From Gallionella sp. (lineage in GTDB: Bacteria; Pseudomonadota; Gammaproteobacteria; Burkholderiales; Gallionellaceae), in assembly GCA_023259035.1 (NCBI GenBank), contig JAHFRA010000021.1, forward strand, positions 1-48,843: DNA of 48,843 bases, given 5' to 3'. The number at the start of each line of letters is the position of its first letter. Position 1 is the stretch's first letter. This document shows, piece by piece, positions 28,319-36,103 of the stretch. The notes below the pieces were generated by a model that searched no databases, was not told the DNA's origin, and saw only the letters and a list, made by a program, of their open reading frames with translations. The position numbers and the translations under genes were made by a program.

Positions 28319-28967
28319 AACTGTTACGCAACACGATCCCGCGAAACCATCCTCTGGCGAGTAGCGGCACATCATCGCTCACTTGCAGTTGCGGCACTTC
28401 CCGTAACACTTCCTCGAATACCACATCCAGCCGCGTGGCGAGGCGGCGCGACAGTGGGTTCAGCGCGCGGCGCAGCAAAGCAGGCTGGTGCGAGCGGAGA
28501 AATTTGTCGAGGATCAGGATGGTACCGCCAGGCTTCAGCACGCGCGCCGCTTCAGACAGGCACTGTACGGGTTGCGGCACGACGGCGAGGATCAGGTGCA
28601 GCACGACATGATCGAATTGCGCGTCGGCAAACGGCAATGCCATGCTGTCTCCCAACACCCAATCCACCTCACCGGTTCTTTCAGAGCTTCTCAAATTCTC
28701 GTTGCGCTTCATGGCGCGCGCCAGCATCGCGGCGTTGAAATCCAACGCAGTGTAGCGATGAATGGCGGGCAGCAACGGCAGATCAAGCCCTGTGCCGATG
28801 CCGCTCAACAATACCTTTCCGGCCACATCGGCAGGCAAGGCGCGCAATGACTGAATGCGCGCACCCAGCAGCGGACGCGAGATAAGCGCATCGTAGAACG
28901 GCGCGATCAGGTTGTAGCTCAACCTGAGCAGAGGATTCTTCCGGTAGGGTTGATCAGTATTTGCCAT
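28317..28967 (-). CDS. Class I SAM-dependent methyltransferase
   Basis: A 216-residue soluble methyltransferase of the UbiE/phospholipid N-methyltransferase-like group. SAM motif I is VLLSGIGTGLDLPLLP. The acidic residue of motif II follows in YTALDFNAAML, then WVLGDSMALPFADAQFDHVV and RVLKPGGTILILDKF. The first 30 residues (LLRLSYNLIAPFYDALISRP) resemble the helix of PE N-methyltransferases of the PmtA type, so a lipid or quinone substrate is possible but not shown. It ends in the bidirectional terminator shared with the carbonic anhydrase gene. Confidence 0.85.
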   Translation of the reverse strand: MANTDQPYRKNPLLRLSYNLIAPFYDALISRPLLGARIQSLRALPADVAGKVLLSGIGTGLDLPLLPAIHRYTALDFNAAMLARAMKRNENLRSSERTGEVDWVLGDSMALPFADAQFDHVVLHLILAVVPQPVQCLSEAARVLKPGGTILILDKFLRSHQPALLRRALNPLSRRLATRLDVVFEEVLREVPQLQVSDDVPLLARGWFRGIVLRNS

Positions 28968-29221
28968 GGTGCAAGTGTAGTGGAAAATTCGAGCCGAGAG
29001 GTATCAGAGAACAACTGCTTGTTTGATTACCAATTGGTTGTTTCTTTGTTTATCCATCAAGCCGAAAGAGATCGTTATGAGCAAAACCACCATCAACACG
29101 CTAAAGAGATGATAAGAAAGCCTTGTCGATACATGTATGACTGCATGGCCTTCGGCAGGTTTAGGCCGAACGGTATGTAATTTCTATTCGTGGCGGATCA
29201 ATAAATTTCGGTGCGAGACAA

Positions 29222-29674
29222 TCAAGGAAACGCTTTGCGCCACCCAACCCAAATCGAGTGGCGTCGCGGCTTGATTTCAATCCGCTCTCCTTCCGACTCA
29301 AAGCGCAGGAGAGGCGACAATGAAATACGGTCGCTGTCGGGAGTGGCTTGCCAGCGTGCATCTATTGGCCTGACGGCATCTTTTTTCGGCTCGGTGACAA
29401 GATGCAACCGCGGTGTGTTGCCGAACCCTGCCCCGACAGGAGCGGTATCTGCCGAGCGGATAAGCACGACACTCACATTGAGTTGGTAAGGGAACGGCCG
29501 GTCGGCCCCGGAGTGCACCGGTTGAATTGTCAATATACTCATATCGCGTGCAAAAGAGTTTTCCGCGGACTGCGCTGTCTGTGCCGCAATAGCCAATCCA
29601 ACGAATACCAACCCGAAGCACATGCGAAACGTGACCGCTTGAATATAGCAAAAAACAGCATTGAGGTTGGTCAT
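29222..29674 (-). CDS. Small exported protein of unknown function
   Basis: I do not recognise this 150-residue protein. It has a plausible signal peptide (AVTFRMCFGLVFVGLAIAAQ, cleavage after AQSA near residue 36), then a mainly polar, beta-like sequence (YQLNVSVVLIRSADTAP, RIEIKPRRHSIWVGWRK). On its strand AAGGAG stands seven bases before ATG 29674, supporting it as a real gene. A second ATG at residue 18 could also start the signal peptide. No conserved neighbour suggests a role. The 254 bases between it and the methyltransferase gene are empty. Confidence 0.55.
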   Translation of the reverse strand: MTNLNAVFCYIQAVTFRMCFGLVFVGLAIAAQTAQSAENSFARDMSILTIQPVHSGADRPFPYQLNVSVVLIRSADTAPVGAGFGNTPRLHLVTEPKKDAVRPIDARWQATPDSDRISLSPLLRFESEGERIEIKPRRHSIWVGWRKAFP

Positions 29675-30129
29675 ATCGCGCTCCTTTCCCTATTTTCAAA
29701 CACTGCGGGCCAGGTGGTTTATGCAAGGGACGCATCCGTTCCGCAGCCCCTCTGTCACACGACTCCCCGTAGTCCGTTGACTTTGCGTCCTTGCCTTTCG
29801 GCAAGTCTGCCAAGTGAATACAGATTATTGAGTAGCCCCGATAGAGTCAATTCATATGGGACGGATGGTTGGGTAATTGGACGATTGGCAAGCCGGCAAG
29901 ACGAATGGTTGAGTTTTCTGGATGACTGGTAGCGGTTATTCAGAGAATTGGCATCTCATGGGAGCTTCTAAAAGCCCTCATTTCAAACCTATGCGACGCG
30001 ACACAGCGAAATTTCAGCGCAGGGTGATCTTCAGATTGGCCGAAACCAAAAGCTTTTCTGCGTTTTGCATTTTGGCAAGTTCTGGATTTTTTGAGATTCC
30101 CCATAAATCCGTTTGATGGTTGCCGGCTT
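29675..30129. other. Gene-free stretch with degenerate [14 protein letters not shown] repeats
   Basis: No convincing gene in these 455 bases. Between about 29857 and 29930 short degenerate units recur (GGACGGATGGTTGGG, TAATTGGACGATTGG, GACGAATGGTTGAG, GGATGACTGG), a low-complexity array. The rest is unremarkable. A sequence resembling the end of a former gene was looked for and not found. Confidence 0.5.
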
Positions 30130-30861
30130 TTAAAATTGCTCGTTCTCGCCCAAGTAGCGCCACTGTCCGACTGGCAGATTGCCCAGTTTGACCTTGCCGA
30201 TACGGATGCGTTTCAGTCCGGTCACCTTCAGCTCGACCAGCTCGCACATGCGGCGGATCTGGCGTTTCTTGCCCTCGCGCAGCACGAAGCGCAACTGGTC
30301 TTCATTCTGCCAGGTTACCTTGGCAGGCTTGAGATATTCCCCGTCCAGCTTGAGGCCCTGGTTGAGCAAAGCCAGCCCGGTGTCCTTCAATGTGCCCTGC
30401 ACGCGCACCAAGTATTCCTTGTCCACTTTTGAATCTTCGCCGACCAATTGCTTGGCGATACGGCCATCCTGGGTGAGCACCAGCAAGCCTTGCGAATCGA
30501 TATCCAGACGGCCTGCCGGGGCGAGGCCAAGCAGCTGGCTGCGGTGGAAGCGCAGTGGCGACGGGTCTTCCGCCCAGTGTGTCGCGCTGTCGATCAAAGT
30601 GACGGCGGGTTTGTGATTGTGCTCGGCTTGCCCTGACACATAGCCGATGGGTTTGTTGAGCAATATCGTCACACGTTGCTGCTGGGTGTTCTGCGCGGCG
30701 TTACGCAACGTGATTTTCTGGTCGGGATAGACTTTGCTGCCCAGTTCGCTGACGATCTCGCCGTCGACTTCCACCCAGCCTTTTTCGATATAGCCATCCG
30801 CTTCGCGGCGCGAGCACAGGCCGAGTTCGGACATGCGTTTGGAGAGGCGAATTTTTTCCAT
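30130..30861 (-). CDS. 23S rRNA pseudouridine synthase, RluF-like
   Basis: Isomerises a uridine in 23S rRNA (position 2604 for RluF). The 243-residue protein has an N-terminal S4 RNA-binding domain (RLSKRMSELGLCSRREADGYIEKG). The RsuA/RluB-type catalytic domain contains LLNKPIGYV, then APAGRLDIDSQGLLVLTQDG with the catalytic Asp in GRLD, and REGKKRQIRRMCELVELKV. The last part, LPVGQWRYLGENE, resembles RluF more than RluB. ATG 30861 opens the S4 domain directly; the upstream in-frame extension is not conserved-looking. It is shorter than E. coli RluF (290), lacking a C-terminal tail. Confidence 0.88.
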   Translation of the reverse strand: MEKIRLSKRMSELGLCSRREADGYIEKGWVEVDGEIVSELGSKVYPDQKITLRNAAQNTQQQRVTILLNKPIGYVSGQAEHNHKPAVTLIDSATHWAEDPSPLRFHRSQLLGLAPAGRLDIDSQGLLVLTQDGRIAKQLVGEDSKVDKEYLVRVQGTLKDTGLALLNQGLKLDGEYLKPAKVTWQNEDQLRFVLREGKKRQIRRMCELVELKVTGLKRIRIGKVKLGNLPVGQWRYLGENEQF

Positions 30862-30932
30862 AAATATCTTGCAGGGCTGTTTGCGTGAGGCGCGATTTAA
30901 GCACAAAGCACGGCGTTGCGAGAAATAAAAAA

Positions 30933-30949
30933 CGCGGCACGAAGCCGCG
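30933..30949 (-). terminator. Rho-independent terminator of the outer-membrane protein gene
   Basis: CGCGGC (30933-30938) and GCCGCG (30944-30949) form a stem around ACGAA. On the minus strand the stem is followed by TTTTTTATTTC, a good U-run. It stops transcripts coming from 31199-32197 through the MITE-like element. Confidence 0.75.
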
Positions 30950-30975
30950 CTTTCTAATTAGCACGTTACGCTTAA

Positions 30976-31198
30976 TCCGGATATTTCACCGGCCCGGCCC
31001 TAAGATCAATGGAAAGCGGCATGAATACAGGGGGCAGACCCACAAGAGTGAATCCAGTTTCGCAGGCCTTCGCGGGTGCTGGCGGTCGCTTTGCGGCATC
31101 TTCGCGCCAATAGGCGCGGCTATTGGCTTGGCGCGGGATGCGCAAATCTGCTCGCAAATCGCCTCGCCATCATCCCGCGATCCGGCGAAATATCCGGG
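30976..31198. mobile_element. 223-bp MITE-like element with TTAA target duplication
   Basis: The ends are inverted copies, TCCGGATATTTCACCGG (30976-30992) and the complement of CCGGCGAAATATCCGGG (31182-31198), matching at 15 of 17 positions. Both are flanked by TTAA (30972-30975 and 31199-31202), as expected of a target duplication. The inside (e.g. GCCAATAGCCGCGCC on the minus strand) has no transposase. The right TTAA supplies the stop codon of the outer-membrane protein gene. It is probably mobilised by a transposase elsewhere in the genome; the family is not identified. Confidence 0.75.
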
Positions 31199-32197
31199 TT
31201 AAAAAGTCTGACTTATGCCGAGCGACACAGACCACGGTGCGGTCAACTGGCCAACAACCGGGTCGCCCGGCAACCAATTGGGATCAGAATTTGCGTACTG
31301 ATAAATAGGCAGTTGCACAAAGCCATACAGCTTGGTTTTGGGCGCTACTGCAAAACTCAGGCCGGGGCTTAAGTTCAAGCTATGCGCGCCGGAATGCGGA
31401 TTGACCTTTACCCCATTACCGCTATCACGTTCTTTGAAGTTTGCATTCACTTGCAGCAAGCCGGTGAGCGATGGGGAAAGTGTGTAATGCGTACCCAGAT
31501 CAAGTGCGACCTCATTGCCAGGATGGTAGCCATCGCGGGTAGTCCAAGCGGTTTGCAATTGACCGCTGACAAACCAGCCCCATGGTGAGTTAGCAATATC
31601 CTGGTGGTAATACGCACCCAGAATCGCATCGGTGCTGCCGCTGCCCGGTTGCAGCCCGCCTTCCGTCGGGCCGGCTCCGGGAACGAATTCCCAATTGGCT
31701 TTGCCGGTAGGCAGCTTCAAACCAAAGCGTATCCCACTGCCGGACATGTGATCGCTGGAATCAAACTTGTAGTTGCCTACCACGCGAATATCGCCAAGTT
31801 CGGTGAACTTGTTTTGTTCAACGATGGTGAGCGCAGGGTCGCCGATTTGATGCGCGTGGTCGCGCATCACCACAGGCAAGCCGACCGCAACACTCCACTG
31901 ATGGTTGATCGCATAATCGAAATCCAGATTAAGCGATTGATTGATGGTGCGCATGTTCTCGACTTCAAGGCCCAGCAAAGCCGGATCAGCAGGCGAAGGC
32001 CTGGCGACTTTTGACGAGCCGACGCGCGGAGTGTCAGCTCTGGCGTAGGAATAGCGCAAGTCAATGCGCAAGCCATCGTCATTCACCAGCCCTTGTGTAT
32101 CCCAATGGGTGTTCATCGCGCAAAATGATGAGCCACAAGAGGCGTGGGCACTGGCAGTTATGCATAGCAATACTGCGTACAACAGTTTTATTTTCAT
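31199..32197 (-). CDS. Outer-membrane beta-barrel protein, transporter-like
   Basis: A 332-residue exported protein with a signal peptide (MKIKLLYAVLLCITASAHA). Many alternating amphipathic strands follow, and the last residue is phenylalanine (SLGISQTF), the usual mark of a barrel inserted by Bam. Strands such as WSVAVGLPVV, IRFGLKLPTGK and TKLYGFVQLPIYQY resemble the MetA-pathway/transporter family of small barrels. The mature start has a CGSSFC pair that could form a disulfide. Substrate is unknown. Its stop codon lies in the TTAA beside a MITE-like element, so the last residues may have been set by the insertion. Confidence 0.75.
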   Translation of the reverse strand: MKIKLLYAVLLCITASAHASCGSSFCAMNTHWDTQGLVNDDGLRIDLRYSYARADTPRVGSSKVARPSPADPALLGLEVENMRTINQSLNLDFDYAINHQWSVAVGLPVVMRDHAHQIGDPALTIVEQNKFTELGDIRVVGNYKFDSSDHMSGSGIRFGLKLPTGKANWEFVPGAGPTEGGLQPGSGSTDAILGAYYHQDIANSPWGWFVSGQLQTAWTTRDGYHPGNEVALDLGTHYTLSPSLTGLLQVNANFKERDSGNGVKVNPHSGAHSLNLSPGLSFAVAPKTKLYGFVQLPIYQYANSDPNWLPGDPVVGQLTAPWSVSLGISQTF

Positions 32198-32327
32198 CGC
32201 AAGAGTCTCCCTGTAAAATTTTGCATGTAAAATTATTGCACCATGTTACCAAGTTTTTTGCACGCTACCCTGCGGCATATTGCCGCACCCCTTTATGCGT
32301 TTGTCACGAGCGTGACCAAATAGCGTT

Positions 32328-32356
32328 TGACAGGGTTAACCGGGCTGCAATAGAAT
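32328..32356 (+). promoter_or_regulatory. Sigma-70 promoter of rplM-rpsI
   Basis: TTGACA (32328-32333), exactly 17 bases, then TAGAAT (32351-32356): a perfect -35 and a five-of-six -10. Just upstream GTCACGAGCGTGAC (32304-32317) is a palindrome. Downstream, 32362-32399 is a tandem duplication of a 19-base unit starting CCCTTCGA and ending in TTTACTT plus two bases, placed in the leader RNA. Confidence 0.75.
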
Positions 32357-32428
32357 GCGCGCCCTTCGAGGTTTACTTCGCCCTTCGAAGTTTACTTAAC
32401 AAATAAAGAATTTTTAGGAATAGTGGCT

Positions 32429-32866
32429 ATGAAAACATTCTCCGCCAAAGCCGAGGAAGTCCAGCACGACTGGCTTCTGGTTGACGCAGCCGATCAAGTG
32501 CTGGGCCGTTTGGCAGCGCAAATTGCCGCGCGTTTGCGCGGCAAGCACAAGGCGATTTATACGCCACACGTGGACACAGGCGATTTCGTCGTCGTGGTCA
32601 ACGCGGACAAGCTGCGCGTGACCGGCAACAAGGCGGAAGCCAAGTTGTACCATCGCCACACGACTTATCCGGGCGGCCTGTATACCACCAACTTTGCCAA
32701 GCTGCAGGCGCGCCATCCGAGCCGTGTGCTGGAAAAGGCGGTCAAGGGCATGTTGCCGAAAGGCCCGCTGGGCTATGCAATGTTGCGCAAGATGAAGGTG
32801 TATGCCGGTGCGGCGCATCCGCATGAAGCGCAGCAACCGAAACCAGTTAATTTATTGAAAGCTTAA
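32429..32866 (+). CDS. rplM: 50S ribosomal protein L13
   Basis: Assembly-initiating protein of the large ribosomal subunit. The 145 residues include [56 protein letters not shown] and [10 protein letters not shown], then [17 protein letters not shown], all diagnostic. ATG 32429 is the usual L13 start with AGGA 11 bases before it; a GTG two codons earlier is less likely. rpsI follows after two bases, the normal pairing. Confidence 0.98.
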   Translation: MKTFSAKAEEVQHDWLLVDAADQVLGRLAAQIAARLRGKHKAIYTPHVDTGDFVVVVNADKLRVTGNKAEAKLYHRHTTYPGGLYTTNFAKLQARHPSRVLEKAVKGMLPKGPLGYAMLRKMKVYAGAAHPHEAQQPKPVNLLKA

Positions 32867-32868
32867 CC

Positions 32869-33261
32869 ATGAGCGCAACTTACAACTACGGAACCGGTCG
32901 CCGCAAGAGCGCAGTGGCGCGGGTATTTATCAAGCCGGGCAAGGGCGGCTTCGTGGTGAACGACAAGCCGGTGGATGAATTTTTCTCGCGCGAAACCGGC
33001 CGCATGGTCGTGCGCCAACCGCTGACATTGACTGAAACCCTGACCAAGTTCGATATCATGGTAAATGTTTCAGGTGGCGGCGAATCAGGTCAGGCAGGTG
33101 CGGTGCGTCATGGCATTACCCGCGCATTGATCGACTACGATGCCTCGTTCAAGCCCGTATTGAAGCATGCTGGCTTGGTAACCCGCGACGCGCGCGAAGT
33201 AGAACGTAAAAAAGTCGGTTTGCGCAAGGCGCGCCGCAGGAAGCAGTTCTCCAAGCGTTAA
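32869..33261 (+). CDS. rpsI: 30S ribosomal protein S9
   Basis: Small-subunit protein whose C-terminal tail contacts P-site tRNA. The 130 residues show [43 protein letters not shown] and the basic tail [17 protein letters not shown], including the terminal Lys-Arg. Second gene of the rplM operon, followed by a strong terminator. Confidence 0.98.
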   Translation: MSATYNYGTGRRKSAVARVFIKPGKGGFVVNDKPVDEFFSRETGRMVVRQPLTLTETLTKFDIMVNVSGGGESGQAGAVRHGITRALIDYDASFKPVLKHAGLVTRDAREVERKKVGLRKARRRKQFSKR

Positions 33262-33278
33262 TCTGCTTGTATGCCCCA

Positions 33279-33306
33279 GCAAAAGCCGCCTTCAGGCGGC
33301 TTTTGC
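33279..33306 (+). terminator. Terminator after rpsI
   Basis: GCAAAAGCCGCC (33279-33290), loop TTCA, GGCGGCTTTTGC (33295-33306), a perfect 12-base stem with its own T-run. Confidence 0.9.
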
Positions 33307-33372
33307 TTTAGAGTTTTGTTGTATGATGCGGGGCATTGGTTAACGCAAAATTCGCGCAGCGATTCGTTTGCC

Positions 33373-33460
33373 CTTTCCCCCGCATGCGGGGGAAAGCTGG
33401 ATAGGGGGAAACGGGCATGGCAAGTTTTAATATCATGGGAGGTAACTTGCCATGCCCGTT
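33373..33460 (+). promoter_or_regulatory. Two strong hairpins in the argC leader
   Basis: First, 33373-33396 is a perfect 24-base palindrome centred on GCATGC with CTTTCCCCC arms. Second, AACGGGCATGGCAAGTT (33410-33426) is a perfect 17-base inverted match to 33444-33460 around a 17-base loop that contains GGGAGG. They lie 17-100 bases before the argC ATG. They could be attenuator-like structures or a small mobile palindrome; no leader peptide rich in arginine codons was found. Confidence 0.5.
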
Positions 33461-33476
33461 GGTTAAGGAAAACACG

Positions 33477-34505
33477 ATGATTAAAGTTGGTATAGTTGGC
33501 GGGACAGGCTACACCGGTGTCGAGTTGCTGCGCCTGCTGGTGGCGCATCCGCAGGCCACATTGCGGGTGATCACCTCGCGTGCTGATGCCGGTACGCCGG
33601 TCAGCCAAATGTTCCCCAGCCTGCGCGGTTATGTGGATTTACCGTTCACCCATCCTGACGAAGCTCATCTGGAGCAATGCGACCTGGTATTTTTCGCCAC
33701 CCCGAATGGTATCGCCATGCAACAAACACGCGCCTTACTGGATGCTGGCGTAAGGGTGGTCGACCTGTCTGCGGACTTCCGTTTGCAGGACATCGCCGCA
33801 TGGGAAAAATGGTATGGCATGACCCATGTCTGCCCGGATCTGGTTGCCGGAGCGGTATACGGCTTGCCGGAAATAAATCGTGCGCAAATCAAATCAGCCC
33901 GGCTGGTCGCCAATCCCGGTTGTTACCCGACTGCAGTGCAATTGGGCTTCTTTCCGTTGCTGGAAGCGGGTGTTATCGAGCCGGACAGCTTGATCGCCGA
34001 TGCCAAGTCCGGGGTTTCCGGCGCGGGACGCAAGGCGGAAATCGCTGTCTTGTTCGCCGAATCATCCGACAGCTTCAAGGCTTACGGAGTGTCGGGGCAT
34101 CGCCATTTGCCGGAAATCAGACAGGGGCTGGCGCGTGTGGACGGCAATCCGGTCGGGCTGACCTTTGTGCCGCATCTTACCCCGATGATTCGCGGCATCC
34201 ATGCCACACTGTATGGCAGGTTGACCAGCGAGACGGATTTGCAGGCATTGTTCGAACAGCGTTATGCCGGAGAGCCTTTTGTCGATGTGATGCCTGCCGG
34301 AAGCCATCCGGAAACCCGTTCGGTGCGTGGCGCGAACTGTTGCCGCATTGCGGTGCACCGGCCGCAGGATGGCGATACCGTGGTGGTGCTGTCGGTAATC
34401 GACAACTTGGTCAAGGGCGCGGCGGGACAAGCGGTGCAAAACATGAATATCATGTTCGGACTGCCGGAAAATACCGCTCTCAACAACGTGCCGTTGTTAC
34501 CGTAA
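33477..34505 (+). CDS. argC: N-acetyl-gamma-glutamyl-phosphate reductase
   Basis: NADPH-dependent third step of arginine synthesis. The 342 residues show the Rossmann start [36 protein letters not shown], and the active-site [12 protein letters not shown] with the catalytic cysteine. [11 protein letters not shown] follows, then GHRHLPEI with the catalytic His, and [20 protein letters not shown] 33477 is preferred to an upstream in-frame start lying inside the leader hairpin. The next gene starts one base after its stop. Confidence 0.96.
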   Translation: MIKVGIVGGTGYTGVELLRLLVAHPQATLRVITSRADAGTPVSQMFPSLRGYVDLPFTHPDEAHLEQCDLVFFATPNGIAMQQTRALLDAGVRVVDLSADFRLQDIAAWEKWYGMTHVCPDLVAGAVYGLPEINRAQIKSARLVANPGCYPTAVQLGFFPLLEAGVIEPDSLIADAKSGVSGAGRKAEIAVLFAESSDSFKAYGVSGHRHLPEIRQGLARVDGNPVGLTFVPHLTPMIRGIHATLYGRLTSETDLQALFEQRYAGEPFVDVMPAGSHPETRSVRGANCCRIAVHRPQDGDTVVVLSVIDNLVKGAAGQAVQNMNIMFGLPENTALNNVPLLP

Positions 34506-34506
34506 C

Positions 34507-35244
34507 ATGTGGCGGCGCGTTAAACGCAGTTTTGGCATTTCCGCACCAAAACTGTCGGTGCGGCTACACATCCCATGGTATTTGCGCTGGAGCCTGGTGA
34601 TTCCATTCGTGCTGGCAGCGCTGGCGCTGGCTTGGTGGGCTTACGGAAACGGGCTGGAATTGGCGGGATTCCAACGCGGGCAAACCCAAGACGAGTTGGC
34701 CAAGTTACATGAACAGGTTGCCATTCTGACAGCCGAGAACAAACAACTGAACAAGCAGGTTGCACAATATGAGCGACAAATTCAGATGGATCAGGCGATC
34801 AACAAGGAGACATCTAAGCAAGCAAAAAATCTGAATGATGAAAACGTGCGGCTGCAGGAAGACTTGGTGTTTTTTCAAAATCTCACTGAAACACGCGGCA
34901 AAGAGGGAGAGTTGGCAGTTCATCGTTTGAGATTGGAACGTGACCCTATTCCCGGTGAATATCATTTGCGTATGTTGTTGGTGCAGAGCGGGCAACGTGC
35001 CAAGGAGTTTAATGGCTCCTATCAGTTAGTAGCCACCGCGATGGAGAACGGCCGGATAACCACGCATTTATTCCCGCAGGACACGTCTGGAAATTCACAA
35101 TTCAAGCTCAGTTTCAAGTATTATCAGCGCGTAGAACAAAGCATCCGGTTGCCTCACGGTGCGCAATTGGAAAATGTGCAAGTTCGCATATTCGAACAAG
35201 GTGCTAGTGAGCCGAAGGTGCGGCAAAGCGTAAACCTTTCATAA
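34507..35244 (+). CDS. Single-pass membrane protein with coiled coil (DUF6776-like)
   Basis: A 245-residue inner-membrane protein of unknown function. A basic N-terminus precedes one transmembrane helix (WSLVIPFVLAALALAWWAYG, about 28-47). A coiled coil follows (about 60-135, with heptads such as LHEQVAILTAENKQLNKQVA), then a globular, mostly beta domain (YHLRMLLVQSGQR, GSYQLVATAMENGRI, LENVQVRIFEQG) that must face the periplasm. Such a gene commonly sits between argC and a bactofilin in Betaproteobacteria. A link with cell-shape or envelope assembly is therefore plausible but unproven. Confidence 0.8.
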   Translation: MWRRVKRSFGISAPKLSVRLHIPWYLRWSLVIPFVLAALALAWWAYGNGLELAGFQRGQTQDELAKLHEQVAILTAENKQLNKQVAQYERQIQMDQAINKETSKQAKNLNDENVRLQEDLVFFQNLTETRGKEGELAVHRLRLERDPIPGEYHLRMLLVQSGQRAKEFNGSYQLVATAMENGRITTHLFPQDTSGNSQFKLSFKYYQRVEQSIRLPHGAQLENVQVRIFEQGASEPKVRQSVNLS

Positions 35245-35270
35245 GTTTCTCATAAGTCAGGGAGCAAACG

Positions 35271-35678
35271 ATGTTTGGCAAAAAACACAGTAAACCACAA
35301 AATCGGATCGATTCGCTGATCGGTGTAGGCACCACTATTGAAGGCAATTTAAGTTTTAGTGGCGGGATGCGCATTGATGGGCAAGTGAATGGTAACGTCA
35401 TTGCGGCACAAGGCAAGCCGAGCACGCTGGTATTGAGTGAGCACGCTCGGGTAAATGGTGAGGTGACCGTCACCCACTTGGTAGTTAATGGTGCGATCAA
35501 CGGTCCGGTATCCGCCAGCGAATATATGGAACTACAAAGCAAAGCCAAGGTCAACGGTGACGTGCACTACAAAACGCTGGAAATCCAGTTGGGCGCAATT
35601 ATTGAAGGCCGCTTGATACACAGCACAGTCGCGGCACAGGATAAAATAGTGGCGTTCAAGTTGAACAGTGGCGAATAA
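35271..35678 (+). CDS. Bactofilin (polymer-forming cytoskeletal protein)
   Basis: A 135-residue bactofilin. The beta-helix core is visible as repeated strand-turn units: IGVGTTIEGNLSFSGGMRID, GQVNGNVIAAQGK, EVTVTHLVVNGAINGPV, and KVNGDVHYKTLEIQLGAIIE followed by GRLIHS. Bactofilins polymerise without nucleotide and scaffold cell-shape or polar enzymes, often with M23 peptidases. An M23 peptidase gene lies about 1.5 kb away on the other strand. It follows the coiled-coil membrane protein gene by 26 bases, probably in one transcript with argC and erpA. Confidence 0.93.
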   Translation: MFGKKHSKPQNRIDSLIGVGTTIEGNLSFSGGMRIDGQVNGNVIAAQGKPSTLVLSEHARVNGEVTVTHLVVNGAINGPVSASEYMELQSKAKVNGDVHYKTLEIQLGAIIEGRLIHSTVAAQDKIVAFKLNSGE

Positions 35679-35696
35679 TCGATTAAGGAGCGAAAA

Positions 35697-36047
35697 ATGA
35701 ATTCAGTGACCGAAGCACAAGAACCGCTAATCTTCACCGACAACGCGGCCAACAAGGTAAAAGAGTTGATTGCAGAAGAGGGCAACGCCGAGCTTAAGCT
35801 GCGCGTGTTTGTCAGCGGTGGCGGTTGCTCAGGCTTCCAATATGGCTTTACTTTTGATGAAATGGTCAACGATGATGACACTGTGCTGGACAAGAACGGC
35901 GTGCAACTGTTGATCGACCCAATGAGCTTTCAATACTTGGTCGGAGCGGAAATAGATTATCAGGAAGGCTTGGAAGGTTCGCAGTTTGTCATCAAAAACC
36001 CGAGTGCTACAACGACTTGCGGATGCGGCTCGTCGTTCTCCGTTTAA
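35697..36047 (+). CDS. erpA: Iron-sulfur cluster insertion protein ErpA
   Basis: A-type carrier that hands Fe-S clusters to target enzymes. The 116 residues contain [23 protein letters not shown] and [15 protein letters not shown], then [21 protein letters not shown]. The three conserved cysteines (CSGF and CGCG) are in place. Preceded by AAGGAG and 19 bases after the bactofilin stop. Confidence 0.96.
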   Translation: MNSVTEAQEPLIFTDNAANKVKELIAEEGNAELKLRVFVSGGGCSGFQYGFTFDEMVNDDDTVLDKNGVQLLIDPMSFQYLVGAEIDYQEGLEGSQFVIKNPSATTTCGCGSSFSV

Positions 36048-36076
36048 TCCCGATCCCGTTTCACCGGTAAAACTTG

Positions 36077-36095
36077 CGGGGCGCGTTGCGCCCCG
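36077..36095. terminator. Hairpin between convergent erpA and anmK
   Basis: CGGGGCGC (36077-36084), loop GTT, GCGCCCCG (36088-36095), perfect eight-base stem. Downstream for erpA is TCAGCATTTTA; for anmK the minus strand gives AAGTTTTACC. Likely bidirectional terminator with modest T-runs. Confidence 0.65.
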
Positions 36096-36103
36096 TCAGC
36101 ATT

